From assembly GCA_013398955.1 (NCBI GenBank), contig VWPU01012736.1, positions 62,001-126,000 of the forward strand: 64,000 nt of DNA, in the 5' to 3' direction. This stretch comes from Callaeas wilsoni (taxonomy: Eukaryota > Chordata > Aves > Passeriformes > Callaeidae). Position 1 is the first letter of the stretch. Each line of letters begins with the position of its first letter. The notes under the pieces were generated by a model. It saw nothing but the letters and a program-made list of their open reading frames with translations, ran no database searches and was not told the DNA's origin. A program made the translations under genes and the position numbers. Shown piece after piece: positions 25,507-38,900 of this stretch.

Positions 25507-25515
25507 TATATAAAA
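25507..25515 (+). promoter_or_regulatory. LTR TATA box
   Basis: TATATAAAA lies about 90 bases upstream of AATAAA within the LTR, the expected U3/R arrangement of a retroviral promoter. Whether it is active is unknown. Confidence 0.65.
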
Positions 25516-25596
25516 TCCACCAGCCTCCTGGCAGGGACGGGAGGGGATTTTCAATATCCTTTTCTGCCTCATGCCTGCAGGGGACTCTGTTTGTTA

Positions 25597-25602
25597 AATA
25601 AA
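25597..25602 (+). terminator. LTR polyadenylation signal
   Basis: AATAAA is followed by a T-rich tract (from 25607), as expected near the R/U5 boundary. Confidence 0.6.
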
Positions 25603-25742
25603 CAGGTTTTTTTCACTTTCATTCAAGAAATTATTTTTCAGAACCCATGGGGAAAGGGCTGCTGGGGCCTGCTTGCCTGGCAGGCAGGAGAGAGAGATGC
25701 CCTTTCGGGTTGTTTCCTCCTAAATTTGTATCCAAACCGGCA

Positions 25743-25749
25743 TAGAACC
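25743..25749. repeat. Target-site duplication, right copy (TAGAACC)
   Basis: This is the exact partner of 25080-25086, directly after the terminal CA of the LTR. Confidence 0.75.
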
Positions 25750-28700
25750 ACATTTGTAACTGCATTTGAGATCCCAAATGTATCTAATGAATTGGGAATG
25801 TCAGAGCTTCTCCACTAAAAGATTAAAACAAACATAAATTTATTATTTAAATTGACTAAATAATACCTGAAGCAAACTGAAACACCTGCAACTGCTAGAA
25901 GATAAACCTCGTAAAATTACAACCTATACAGCTTCACACAAACATTAAAATAGGCTCCACCCTAAAGGAGCACTTTGAAAGCTCTTCAGCACAGATTTTC
26001 ACTTCGGAGACTGTGATCTTTCGATCTGTCATAACTATCCCACACAGACCTCTAGCTTGGAAGCCACTACACAGGAAAGCTTCGTAAGATCGTTTTGACA
26101 AGTGTATTTGCCATAATTTCTTCCATTTCTCCCTGGCACGAGGGAGTCCGAAGTGATCAAAGGAGTACAAGGAACCCTTTGTCACAAGGCAAGGAAACCC
26201 TCAGCTCTGCAGCTCACGTGCACATCTGGAAACTGCCAAGGGTGTCCCAGCTGGTGAAAGAAAGGATGTGCAGGAGTGCCACTGCTTTTCTATCTCCTTG
26301 CCTCCTCTCCTTCCTGAAGACACCTGTGTCCTGATCCTGGGGCAGGAGTGACAGCACAGGGAAACAGTGAATGAGATCTCAGCAGTCATGCTGAACCAAC
26401 ACACTTGTTAGCAGGTCTAGACACACGAGTGTGACTTTACTACATCTAACTCGGCACACTTCGGGTGCTTAACCCCAGAAGCAGACTCTCGCTATCGTAA
26501 CACGTTGATGGTAATGTGCATGGTTTCAGGAAACCTAGAATTCAATTTTCTTCCACCATCTCCTTTGGTTTTGTGGTTACATATAAAAGTAATGCTTCTA
26601 TCAGCTCCAGAAGGAAAATGTGTTGAAGTACAGAGCTGGGAATTCTCAGAAGAGTTTCTAGTTTCCTATCATATTCCACAAGCTTAAATCCACTGGAAAC
26701 AGTGTTAAACAGCTTTACTAAGATTTTGACAGGGTAAAGATTCCTAATGTTTATATTTCTGAGTGGAAGACATTAACTAAGATAGTAACAACAGTGCCAT
26801 ATTTGATCATCCATGGTATCTGTGGATTTTAGATTTTTTGCTATTTTCTTTAACTTAAAAATTGATTTACATTTTCAACCACACTTGGCTTTCAAAACAG
26901 CTTCAGCAACTACTTTTTTAATGTAACCATTTATATCTGTATGTTAATACAATTATACTTCAGTAAATCTCCAACAGATCCCAGCCACAAAGAGTGTAAT
27001 AGCTAATACAAATCCTCCCACAGCAGACAAATTCAAATGTAGAATGCAGTAACAGAAGTCTTGCTATGTGGATACCTTGGTATCCTTTTCTGGCTTTCTA
27101 AATCAAACTGCACATCCACTGCTTAGCTGAAGAAGTAACCTGAATTCAAGAGCTGTGAGCACAGCAGCCTTCCTAAATACTGGTGTGATGCTCTGTGCAT
27201 TACCTTTACTTCTGAAGGCAATCTGGGATAAATAAGTTGAGGCAATATTACTGTAGGACAGCAAGACAGAAGTAATGCTCTGTAGTAATTCTCTATTGCT
27301 CATGGCAATAGCAGCAAAATAATCAAGTTTTCTGATTGGAACTGACATGTATCAAAAAGAAAATTAGAAGAACACACAGCTGCTCCTAAAATAAACACAG
27401 TTTTAATACCGAAAATGGCTTTCTATACTGTTATACTTGATATATAACAGTAAAAATATTAGCTAACATTCAAAAAACAGGAGTCTGAAACTTTTAAAAG
27501 TTCAGAACAAAAGCATATATAAAGTTCACAATATATTACTGTAAAGGACAAGATTAAGAGTCCATTCGAATTAAGCCAAAGCAGACAAAGGGGAAAGGTG
27601 TTTCATAAAATAAGGGAACAGTGCCAACAGGGACAGCTTTCATTTTCCCTGTAAGCCAAAATGCCATTACTATTACAAACGACACAGAAATTATATCACA
27701 AAAATAGCGTGTGACCTGAGCACATCAGCAGAACAGTGTGAGTTTCCGCTGCCTGCATCCACTGCTTGACCTTCTGTATCCTGCATGAACCCCGTCCCAT
27801 CTGCAGTTCCAGTGGACACCGACCTCCTTGCAGATCTTGGGCCACCATTACCAGCGTGGTCTGTCTATAATGGATGTCCTACCAAGAATACTGCACATGC
27901 CTATACTTAAAAAAATTAATCCCACACAGTCTGGAGAGATTGTAAGGAATACACCATTGCAACTTTCACAAAAAGGGTGCAAAAAAGGAGGTAAAAGCAC
28001 TGTAAAACACACATGGGCATTATGTTAATCTTCTCATTCAGCCTCACCAATTCGCCTTAGCGTTGATATGCATGAAACCCATTTTTTCTCTTCTAGGCCT
28101 TTCTTGATGAGAAGCTGACAGCCACATTTTAGAGTGGTAGTTTTCTGCTTAGGGTAAATACCGGGAACAAGCATTAGAGTAGACATTATTTCACTTATTG
28201 CCCAAGAGAGCACTTAAGCTTATTTCTTGAATAGTGAAAGGCTAATATACTGCTTAAACACAACATTGATTACTGAGATGCTTTCCTTCACATATATTTT
28301 ATGTTGTTACTTGTTTGGCAGTAAAACTTCAGTTCACATTTAGCAAGGCACTTAGGCCACATTTCATTAAAACATATATATACCCCTGAGAAAAATGACT
28401 TTTGCTCTCTCCATATGAAAAACTGCTCTGAAATACCAAAAGATTGACAGAAAAAAAAAAAAAATCAAGTACTGCTCTGAAGGAGTGGCAAGCTTGTACC
28501 AGAACATGACAACCCACTTTAGAAACTGCTGCTCTGAATAGGTAAATGTGTGCATCACTGGAGATGTATGGAAGATGTCTTTGGACCTGTCATCAGCACA
28601 GAACTGTTCCATCACAGCAGGCTGCCACAATGTGTACCCCGCAAAATGTCCTACAGCACTGAACTGTGGGATTTCTGCTGAAGAATAATTTTGGCCCTCC

Positions 28701-29203
28701 ACAAATGCGATCAGGAAATTCAAAATGGAGCTCAAGTGCAAGAAAAGGCTGTTGAAAATAGGGTACAGAAGAGGATAAACAGGACTGTAATAAGAAAACT
28801 GGATTTGTACACTTATTATCTTTATAAAGGATACATTAAAAACTCATATTGACCTATAACACTGCAGTCTTCTTGTTCTTTATTCTTCTATTTATTCAAG
28901 CAAAGACACTTCTCTAATACGGAGACCAAACACTGTTTTTGCACATTCACAGGGATAAAAGGAATAACTAGTGCTACACTTTCACACACGGAACACGTGA
29001 TTCATGAACAGAAGTTCAGAAGGTACACAGGAAGGAATTTAACAGGGCTGGAATGTCTTAGGAGACTAGCCTTGGAAAAGGCACAACACATTTGCATGCT
29101 TTCTAGCTGAATAAACCACTCATGCAGTTTTATCTACCAGTTTTTCCTAGATTGCTTGCTTATCAGCTGATTACCAAGAAACCAAGTTGCTTGGTAAAAG
29201 AAA

Positions 29204-29246
29204 AATAAAAAAACCCAGAAAAAAGAAACCAAAAAAACCAAGGAAA
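29204..29246 (+). repeat. A-rich low-complexity run
   Basis: Runs of A broken by C and G (AAATAAAAAAACCCAGAAAA type); no attached retroelement was recognised next to it. Confidence 0.8.
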
Positions 29247-32200
29247 AACTTAAAACCTTCGCTTCCAAAGAAATAGTGACAAATACTAAAATTGATCTGC
29301 TTTTAATGTTAGCTGTTTAAAAATTATATGTATCCTTTAACAACTTACTTAAACAGTAGCAGAGGTGGAAGAAACTAATCTATACTGATCTCACATTAAG
29401 ATTTTTTTCCAAATAAGATTTAAGAGTCCATCTTGGATCAAGTGCAGTATTTAGCACAGAACCATTTGACCAATCTACTGCAGGGAGACAGAATAATCCA
29501 GTAGATATTTCTATCTGTAACCATTAGTACGGTATTTGAAATGTGAATATTTAAGCCTCATGACACCAAAGTTTCTAAAAACAAACATAACACATAATTA
29601 TATCACAACTAAAGCTAACGTTAGTTTTTTACTTAAATCTTTGGCTTGCTTTCTACTTGCTAAGGTTCCAACAACAAGGCTTCTACCACTATATTTCTCT
29701 GGCAACATGTTCCATCTTACAGGGTTGGTTACATTTTCAATTATCAAGGCAAAGAATTCACCTGCTTCCTTAAAGTACAGCCAATGAATCTTTCTTGTAA
29801 TGGCCAACTATGAAAAGATTCCCTTTTCATTTCATGATAAACTAGACATTTATGTCCTTGTCATGATTGCCTCCTGTGGAAGAAGGGTGCTGCACAGGTC
29901 ATTACGAAGAAGAACAAACCCAAAAAAAGTAGTTTCTTTTCCTCCACCTTCTTCATGATTCTTCCCTTGTTTTCTTAATTTTTTAAATTTAATCCTTTCT
30001 TCCATGTCACTGCCTTAACTTTACACATTTTAATGCAACTGACTAATTAAAAATTTCTTATATACAAAATAATATTTCATAATCTCATGTGCTAATAAAA
30101 TGTAAAAGCTCAATAAGAAAGCAAATTTTATGTCAACTAATAATCATAATTACTGGCTTAGCTTACCTAAAAAAGACCTGATTGTGAAGGCTCATGAATT
30201 GATCCAATTTCACAGCCTACACAGGCTGTTTATTATTTGTTTTAAGAAATACATCATGATAGTCCTTGTCTATTGTCTCCACTTAAAGTAAGACACAGCA
30301 AGCCAAAGAGTCTGAAAAATCAACAGGAATTTCTGTAGCACTCCAATCCATAACCTAGCACACTGCCACTAATATTACTGTTTAACTTTCTCAGACTTGG
30401 TTTTTCAAGTTATATTTCACCATCCTCACTAGAACTGGCCAGTTGTGAATTGGTAGCCTAAAAAATCCAAAGTATGACAGGTAAGAGTTGCAGTCACTTC
30501 AGTTTAAATCCTATTCAAGCATCTCTCCATGTACGGATTTTGATGCATTAAAATAACTGTCAGTCTTTACCTGCACTAGGATCAGATCACCCAGTGGACA
30601 CTGGGAATTCACACTGGTGTAAAAAACTGTGCTTTGCAGAGAGTGTCACCCTTTCAGAGGTTCTCTGAGGGAAGCTTTCATTGGTGCTTAGGGCTTCATG
30701 GCAGCCCTACTAGCAAAGGTGCCCTGGGGACATGCTGAATTCATATTGCTGTGACACGCAGCCATGTGTGTTTGCAGAGGCCACACTAGTCACAGGTAAG
30801 ACAGAAATCAAATGGTAGCATCCCCCCATCAGCTTTTCTATTATCTGCCCCACTTTGTGCCAATTTCTTCCAGCTTCCCCAACACCTCTTGCTTTGCTGT
30901 TCTTCCTTAAGACATGGGATGGGGATTTGTCAAAGTCAATGAGCACTTTATTACAGTGAGAGTGCTCAGTAATGAACAATTCAGCAATTTAATGAGATTC
31001 TGTAGATCTGTCTCCAGCCTGTCCATCAAGTTTCACTTCCATAAAGCACCCTGACACTAATCCTCTGGCATACCCAATCTTCACCCTGGGCTGAATATTA
31101 GATTCTTCCATGGTATATTGCATTACCACTATAACCTTAGCAAAAATGATGAACTTAACTACACTTGAGGCAATATAGCTGGTCTGATTTGATTTTCTTC
31201 TATTGGGTTGACTATGAGGGAATTACTTATTTACTAAGATAAAGCAAAAAACCAGTTTCTTATTGCCTTCTGAATGTCCAAATTGGTAAATATTTATATG
31301 TGTCTTTTAATCCATTCTGGGGACCTGGAATATTTATAAATATATATTTATTCCTGGTTTCACAAACTGAATTAAAAAGATGCATGCACATTTTGCCTGC
31401 AGCAGAAAGCTAGTTTAAAAAAATTCTTCGGAACAGCATTAGTAACCTTTAGAGAGGCAATTATGATAACACTTAAATGGACAGTGTGGAGTTTGTTGTC
31501 ACTCAGAAAGCAGCATATTACCTATAAGTATCTCTCCCCAGTATGACCCTGCAATAGAAACAGAGGCTTTGTCATATTTGCCTCATGAAGTGTTCATTGA
31601 CTGGAGTGCACACAATTAAGAAAATTACTTCCAAGTCCGAGTCTTTCTCGCAGAACAGGACAGTAAGACAGGATTTAAAAACTCCCACTTCCCAAACATC
31701 ATTACAGCAGGTTACAGAGGGCATATTACTGAGCGAGTACTAAGTTATACTTGTGTGGCTTCCTACAGAAACTCTCCTAGCAAAAGTATACCCAAGCATG
31801 TAGCTGGGGGATTCCTGCTGAGAAACGATGATGAAATCCAATCAGCCAATCATCCATGCTCCATGCATAAACTTGCACATCAAAACTTGCTTCTGATAAA
31901 GAGAATATGGGCTAGGACTCCAGCGTACTTTGCCTTAAAAACCTAAACCAAACACAACCCATCATCATGTGTAGTGTACTGCAGGTTCTGTTGTACAGGC
32001 ATCCTCTAGGGACTAGGACAGGAAAAAGCCAACCTTTATTTTTGTATTTGCAGAAAATATCATCTTTGTAACATACCCCATAATCTAAAGCCTCAAAATT
32101 TTGGAAAAAAATATGCCTGCTACAATACGGAATGGTTATGGTACGTCTTCATGCTGGTTTCATGGTTTGAAGAACTTAACCTGATATTTTTATTTTTTAA

Positions 32201-32819
32201 GAGTAAATATTTTATCCTGCATGACATTATCCATCCATAGAACATGAAGCATCCCACTGATGAATACACACTTTACACTTTGAGAAACTGATGGCATCTA
32301 AGTGTAGTTATTTCCTTGGAATAATCCGAAAGATAAATAGATAAAAAATAGGGGTTGAAATATAAATCAGTCTTCTGAACCACGGTCTTCTCTGCTGGAC
32401 CAATATAACCTACTTCCTAAAAGGAACGCATAGGTTTCTTTTCAGCAAGTTTCCTTCTACCTTGAAATACACGGAAATACTTTCCTCTCTTAAACATGAC
32501 AGCAAAAGAGAAACAGAAAGACGTCTTTGTGTAATCAATATTACAGAGATTTCCTTCCACTCCACAGTGAATTTTTACAGACATATGATGGGAATGTTTC
32601 CAAGGACAGATTTTGGTTTCGTTTTTGTGCTTCTCGTAATAGGCTTTGTGTTTTTCTCACATTAAGTTTTCTCCCTGCCCATACACACTGAAGGTCACAA
32701 CATAATGCTTTTATGTTGTTAATACTTTATGGCTAGCAACCTGGTCCTTTTCTAGATCGAGCTTTTTAAAAGGAAGTCATCTACAGCTTCTTGCCACAAA
32801 CCTTCCACTGAAGCCTCCA

Positions 32820-33020
32820 CTCATCTTGGAGCAGAGCTGCCTGTGTGATGATTGTTTCATTTGCTTCAGGCAAAGTCAGCTGCGGTGGCCCAAACAATTT
32901 CAATGACTGCAGAAGCAGGTTTGCCACCAGACTCATGGTGGCAGGTTTGCCTCATCAGAGGCAATTATAATTGAATTGCATGCATCAGCCATCTCTTCCC
33001 ACCAAAGAAGCTGGATCTGG
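32820..33020. promoter_or_regulatory. Possible conserved intronic block with paired repeats
   Basis: This is non-repetitive sequence with an 11-base direct repeat GCAGGTTTGCC at 32915-32925 and 32941-32951, enclosing an inverted repeat GCCACC...GGTGGC (32923-32928 with 32937-32942). It is followed by an AATTATAATTGAATTGCATG homeodomain/octamer-like cluster near 32962-32981. It lies about 250 bases downstream of the BACK exon on the minus strand. The regulatory role is a guess. Confidence 0.25.
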
Positions 33021-33271
33021 AGGAAAATCTCTGGCTCTATTTAAGTAGCAGAAGTTAAACAGCATGACAAATTTCTCTTTCAAACAAAGTAATTGCATTA
33101 ACACAACACAACATTTTTAGAATTTCATTTAGAAATTTCCCTCAGTTGTTATTCACAGTTTTTGCTCAAGTGCTTATTCTCCCTCGAGATTGCTCCAGGG
33201 TTTCAAAACAACAGATTACTGCTATGGTTTATAGAGTGTCACACATTCTGGTTGTTCACCAATCTCCTTAC

Positions 33272-33487
33272 CTGCCAGATTTGTTCTTCACTGAGAGAAG
33301 TGAGTCTATCGCTTTTAAAAACCTCTCGAAGAAGACAGTATGGGAGTGCCAGAACTTCTTCAGGATGACTCTTCAATAGCTCAGAGAGATGTTTTACTAA
33401 GAAACCAATGACTGCATTCTCCAACAAAGTGAGGTTGAAAAGATCCGCAAGCTTGTACAGGTCCAAGTAATTAAAACTATTTAATTC
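33272..33487 (-). CDS. KLHL32: KLHL32 internal coding exon (start of BACK domain)
   Basis: This 216-base exon encodes 72 codons, from ELNSFNYLDLYKLADLFN to LTSLSEEQIWQ. It corresponds to the start of the BACK domain, the helical linker between BTB and kelch domains, roughly residues 138-209. It contains the typical BACK segments: an N-terminal LADLFNLTLLE helix, FLVKHLSELL, and a LTSLSEEQIWQ segment leading to the next helix pair. The minus-strand acceptor AG is at 33489-33488 and the donor GTAAGG begins at 33271. Both junctions are phase 0, so it joins directly to the 57366-57464 exon upstream and the 10622-11348 exon downstream. There are no stops or frameshifts. In the family this domain positions the substrate-binding kelch propeller relative to CUL3. 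Confidence 0.94.
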
Positions 33488-34489
33488 CTAAATGGATGAA
33501 GCAAACAAAATACATGTCACAAAAAATCCCAAACACAAAACAGAGTATATAAAAATCTGCAGGTCTAAGATAATGAAAAAAGGTTATTCTTTTGGAGCTG
33601 TGGAGAAGGAAGGCAATATAACTTGAAGTTAATTAACATAGCCTCATTCAAAATGTATATGTAAGTGTTACCAGTGCATATGCAAATATATATGATAGTA
33701 CTAATTTATATTGCAGCTCCTAAGGTTATATATGCATAAAGCATCTGTAAGAAATATGGATTAGTACATAGTATAATAAACCAGCATGATTTACACTGTA
33801 TGTTAAGAACTCACAGGACCTAACAAGTGGATTTTAAAAATGTATTTTTTAACCACAATGCAATTCTTCGTTCATTATTTACTGGTTTGATTGAACTAGA
33901 GCACCTGTGTAGCACAACTTTTCGTTCTACGAAACCTCCCAAAATACAAGATGCTGAGCTACATTTTATTATGTATGAATTTTTCTTCAATGAACAAATG
34001 AACCCTTTTTTTTGCTCCAGCCACTGGCACCAACATTTAGCGGATGCTGGCCTCCTACACTTTCTCCCTCTCCTTCTAGCAGCTGAAAATGTGAGGAGAC
34101 AAAAGCTGCAGCAGCTCAAGGCAGGAAACTTTGTTCATCCTGGTAACAGATGACCAATATTTATGGGCTAATGTTTTCAGCTTGGCACCCCTCATAGATT
34201 AGTATCTGGACAACTAACTACCGCTGTTTTAGACCACACTGCTCTTTTCAGGGAATAGGCCAAGAATTCACCTCTTTTAGAGAAAAGTACCCAGGGCACC
34301 TGGGAAATAATCATGTTTACCCATTTTCTCTGTTCTTGCTGCATGCTCACACCTCTCCTCCTCTCTCCTCTGCAATCCTGGTTTTCATCTTCCAGTTTAC
34401 CGCGTTGCTCCCTATCAGCCGCCTTCTCCTTGACCAGCCCCATGTGTGAGAATGACAAGGAGCCTCGTCAGTCTCACTTTGCTGGTGAG

Positions 34490-34690
34490 TTAACACGGGG
34501 ACTGGAGCAAGGAAGAGAAACAGACTAAATTAAGTCAATTTCACTTTCACTGCTCTGCTGGATGGAATGGCAGCACCAAATGAAACTGACAAGAAATCTT
34601 GTAAATGTCAAATGAGCTGCACGGCTGGCAGATAGAGCAGAGCAACAGGGAAGATGGGAAAGTGCGAAGAGGGGTTTTTTTGGAATGTTT
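34490..34690. promoter_or_regulatory. Possible conserved intronic block
   Basis: This is complex, non-repetitive sequence with a balanced base mix (TGCTGGATGGAATGGCAGCA near 34555 to GGCTGGCAGATAGAGCAGAG near 34625) inside otherwise AT-rich intron. A GATA-type site (AGATAG) is present. No coding frame or repeat is evident. This is a visual impression of conserved-element character, not a demonstrated one. Confidence 0.2.
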
Positions 34691-35425
34691 TATGGACTAC
34701 ATCTTGAACGCGTGAATTGGGTGCCTGTCCCAATGACTGTGGAGCTGTTTATGCATATGCAATGGAGAGTGGAGAAAGAATTTTTTTACCTGCTTAGAGG
34801 AGTCAGTACTGGAGGAAATGGAATCAAATTCCTGTGGAGGTTCCTGCTTGTTACGTAATCTCCCAGTATGAACAGTGCACCTTCCCTAGCAGAGCTGTAC
34901 ACTAAAGATAAATCCTATTCATTATCTACTTAGACTGCTGCATAAGGGTTTCCCATGGTTTTCATGGAAGAAAAAGGTAAATTCTTTACATTGTCAAAAC
35001 AAGCACTAACAGCCATCATCCCAAAAGCTACAGTTATTCTTGTGTCAGCTCCTCCTCACACCAACACAGAGGAGGTAAGGACAGACCTGTGTTGCAGAAA
35101 GAAAGAGAAAAGAATGAATTTTACATGAGAAGTATCTGGTCTGTGTGCTTGCTTGGTGACTTAGTATCTTCAGATCATATATGGTACCTCACAGCACCAC
35201 TCCTGTGATGGCCATGCAATGGTGGTAACAACACATAGGAGTCTAATCAAAACAAACATCACAGTATTTGACAAGCAACAACCACAGTTTATTGTCCCTG
35301 GTCCAGAAAACTACCTTTTCAAAGAACTCACTGATTGAATAAATCCCAAATGCCAGAAAGAAATTTAGAAGAGCTCAGTGTGTATTTACTGAGCTCTTTT
35401 GTGGTCAATGGCTATGTCTAGGGAC

Positions 35426-35450
35426 ATAAATAAATAAATAAATAAATAAT
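35426..35450 (+). repeat. (TAAA)n simple repeat
   Basis: About six tandem TAAA units lie in intron sequence. Confidence 0.95.
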
Positions 35451-35876
35451 CAAGCACTGTGAGCTGAGGATCAACAGTCCCACTAAAAGACATGCCTGGT
35501 CAAACCCCACTAAGTGTCGGTTGAGAAAGAGAGGTGGCTTTTAGCAGACTTCAGAAGAGGACAATACTGGAGATAACATAATAGAATCCTTCCTTGTTAG
35601 AGAGAGCCAGTAATGAGCCACATAAATGCAATCTATCCCTGAAAAATCTTCACATTTTCAATGAAATCTGAATGACACTGCTAAACCTTCATTTTAGGTT
35701 TGGATATTTTTCACGAGCTCCAAACTCCCCTATCCCCTCAAATCAGCAGCAGTCGAAGTTGTTTTTATCAAAGCTGTCTTAGAGTTAAAGAGGCCAAATA
35801 TACTTATGGATGTATAAATAAAATCTCACCAGTTGTTTATTTATGATACTGCATGTAATAACTTATTTCTGATGCT

Positions 35877-35909
35877 TATTTATGCATGTATGTTTATTTA
35901 TTTATTATT
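35877..35909 (+). repeat. TTTA-rich simple repeat
   Basis: Imperfect TTTA units with ATGCATGTATG inside, ending in TTTATTTATTTATTATT. Confidence 0.85.
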
Positions 35910-38900
35910 GGGGTTATGCGTTTACTTATTTTCATTGCTAATTTCAGATGATTTTTGATGCTTCCTAACATGCTGTTAGTTACCTGCTGAACTTACAGTT
36001 TACTTTCTTAATGAATACTGAAAGTGTGTTTTGTTAAAACTGGCCTTGACCTGGAATCAGTAACTTTCATTTCTGATTTTGTAAGGTTAGAGTTGATCTA
36101 CAGGTTTGTATTTCACAGACAAAGAGGCAAATAGTGCATTAGGTTTTACAAATTAAAATCAAGATGATACAGTACTGTATAAGTTATGATCCTAGAGGCA
36201 AAAATGTCACACTGAGATTGTTCCATGTATACCCCAGATCATATAAGTTTGCTCTTATAAATGGTAAGACTTTCAGAAATAGACTAAAATGCAGAATGTA
36301 AGTTAGTTGCAAGAAAAATGCACCTTACCTTCTAGCTTTAAAAAAGTCCCACAGGAAAGATCAAAGCAATCACTGTCAACTCAGTCTGATTTGAATAGAT
36401 TTTTCACAATAAAACCTTATTTGAATTAAAAACTTTGGTAAATGGTGAAATAGATTACTAAATGGGAAATTTAGGGGTGGTCATGAGTAGGAGTACTGGC
36501 AGTCTCTACTTTCCACAGATTTTATTATATTGTGTTAACTGAGCAACTACAAAATTTTGAAGTAGTGTGCAACTTTCTTCTGGCACTGTATTGCAGTGTT
36601 GAAAACATACAATACAAACCAGGCTTATGTAAATTATTGAAACTTTTAACTCTTTTTTCATAAACTTTTATGTATATGCCACTTATCTTTTTTGAACTGA
36701 AAGATGAAGTATGAACACAAGCAGAACTGTCACTAAGAGCTGAAGAGAATTAAGGAAAGGTAGTGATCCTATCTCCTCTAATATGATGTATGTTACACTG
36801 CTGAAACACATTCAGACTAAGAAAATATGTATAAAATTATAGATACAGCACTTAAAACTAAGTTGAAATAGTTCTGAAATTTCACAGCAAACTCAAATCA
36901 ATTTAGTAAGTTGGTCAAATTATTTATCAGTGTCTACTTCTAAAATAAGAAATTACTTTAGATCCTATGCTTCCTACTTAGTGTGCATCCCCCCACTGAA
37001 GCAAGGAAATCTATTGTTCCACACTAACGGTCTTCTGATTCAGTAGCATCAACCTTTAGATGCCAAACCAATTCAACAATGAGCTGACATTTTAAAGTCT
37101 CATAAAAGAAAATATGTTCTACAACCAAACATAATATGAAAGATGACAATATTAAATATTCAAAATAGATGATGCGACAGTGTGCATATTTTGATAGAGA
37201 GGTGTATTTTAATATAGAGATATGATAAATTGTCAAACAGGAAAAATAGATATAAACATTGTGTTTAAATTGCTTCCAAACCCATCTTTATTCGTTCATA
37301 CTTTAAAGAATAATTGCCTTGCACAAGCCACAGAAAAGGATGTAGCAGATTGATAAATTAGAGTTAATCATAACCAAGTACACAGCAGACTACAATATAC
37401 CTCTATTCCTGTGCTCCATGTTATAAATAGCAGAAAAAGCACAAGGAGAACTAAGAGGAAAGAATGCATTTCTTTATGACCTTATTTGAAAGATAAACTC
37501 CTTGGGGAAATACAATTTATTCAGATTATCAAGACCCTGCTGTGCAAATCTACAGTCTGGGAGCACACTACAGAGATCAAACAATATTTACTTTATTCTG
37601 TTGGGTATAAAAGCTTTTAATGAATGCATAATTAAAACAGCAAAAGTATATACAGCTTTAGAATTCCACTGCCAAGCCAAGCCATTAATATCCAAAGTAC
37701 CGTATCCAGTTGTAACTCCACCTGCTTGCTATTTAGATTACAACATTGTTACAAATCAAGGTATTAAATGACTAGCCCTGCTGCTGTAGCAGAGAAGAGT
37801 TGCATGGTGACACTATTTGTCCCTTTTCTAAAAGGGGTTCAGCTTCTTTAAAGCAAAAAAACCAACCCCAGGTGTGAGGTCTCTGAGACAGGGACATAGC
37901 TATTCAAAATCCTTAAGCAGCATCTTGTACAACAGGGTCTTGACCCTACATCCTCCAGGTTCTCTGCCACATTAATTACTATGAACCAGCTGCACCATTC
38001 AGAAGAGAACCTTGACAAAAATCATAGAAAAGATGGACTCTAAATAGATAAGGGATAGTAACAAAATGAAAAATTGTAATGACAAAAATATACTTACCTG
38101 ACAACAAAACGGAAGAACACAATTTTAAGATAAAAGAAATCCAGTTCTGTTGGTTCTAGCTGTTTCTTTCTATATCAAAGGTTTTAGTTCTGCAAAACCT
38201 CACATATTTACCTAAGAACTAACATATCATGCACACACTCAACAGCACAGCAACAGACATAAAGGTTTCATAATAAGCATAAGCACAAAAAGTATGTTTT
38301 AGATCTTATTTGAAACTTGCCTCTCTTAAACATCAAAGTCATCCAGTTGACCAGTGAAAAGTATTTTGCTGAAGCCTGGTCACAGTAGAACAGCTGGCTC
38401 AGAATTTTTCAATGTATAGAACTGATTACACTTATTATGAGATAAGTGCAGACTGCAGATGTGTTTATAGACAAAGTAAAAGATGGCTTTCTAAGTGACT
38501 CATTTTATACAATTAATTTTTCTGATAGATCACTGCTTTCTTAACACTTTCTGTAATTCTTGCTTTCATTTTCTCCTTTGAACACGAAAAGATAATTTGC
38601 ATCCTTGCTGCTATTTCAAAGTAGGTCTAGAGCTAAGTAAAAGACCAACAGTACCAAAACATTTCAGCCCTATTATTTTCCCTCTACCCTATGAGAATTC
38701 ATTTCCATTCTCACTTATTGTTTCTCTGTATCTGCTCAGTTTTCAGGTTTAATCCTGCTGGCTGGTGCTAGTGAGAATCCTCTTTGAAGGCAGAGGAGGC
38801 CTGTGAGCTTCACAAGCACAGAGAAAAGACATGACATTCTCAGATTGCTCATGTGATGACACAAATATGTGGTCTTCAAAAAATGAAAGTGAAACATGCC

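Larger units (their letters stand above)
25087..25742 (+). mobile_element. Solo LTR of an avian endogenous retrovirus, interrupted by an assembly gap
   Basis: This 656-base element begins TGGTGTCTTGGGG and ends CCAAACCGGCA, with TG...CA termini. It is flanked by a perfect 7-base direct repeat, TAGAACC, at 25080-25086 and 25743-25749. It carries a TATA box (TATATAAAA, 25507-25515) and, about 90 bases later, a polyadenylation signal AATAAA (25597-25602). That gives a U3-R-U5 order on the plus strand with R at about 25537-25620. Bases 25334-25419 are N. No retroviral coding sequence adjoins it, so it is a solo LTR. The long open frame crossing it runs through the Ns and is an artefact. The family is not certain; the duplication length (6-7 bases) fits ERVK-like elements better than ERVL. 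Confidence 0.82.
11349..33271 (-). other. KLHL32: KLHL32 intron (about 21.9 kb)
   Basis: This intron lies between the BACK exon and the large kelch exon; both borders are GT/AG and phase 0. Its listed contents are an ancient CR1-like remnant, a T-rich run, possible conserved blocks, microsatellites, a hairpin, an exon-like open block, a CR1 tail and a solo LTR with an assembly gap. I see nothing interpretable in 11349-12049, 12723-18529, 19131-19437, 19469-20587, 20728-22113, 25750-29203 or 29247-32819 beyond ordinary AT-rich intron sequence. Confidence 0.85.

Noticed and set aside
25213..25818. Plus-strand open frame of 201 codons
   Set aside because: It runs through the assembly gap and the LTR; the length depends on unknown bases.
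28367..28741. Minus-strand open frame of 124 codons
   Set aside because: The composition looks partly protein-like, but it includes a poly-Phe run from a poly-A tract, and no homologue or splice borders were recognised.
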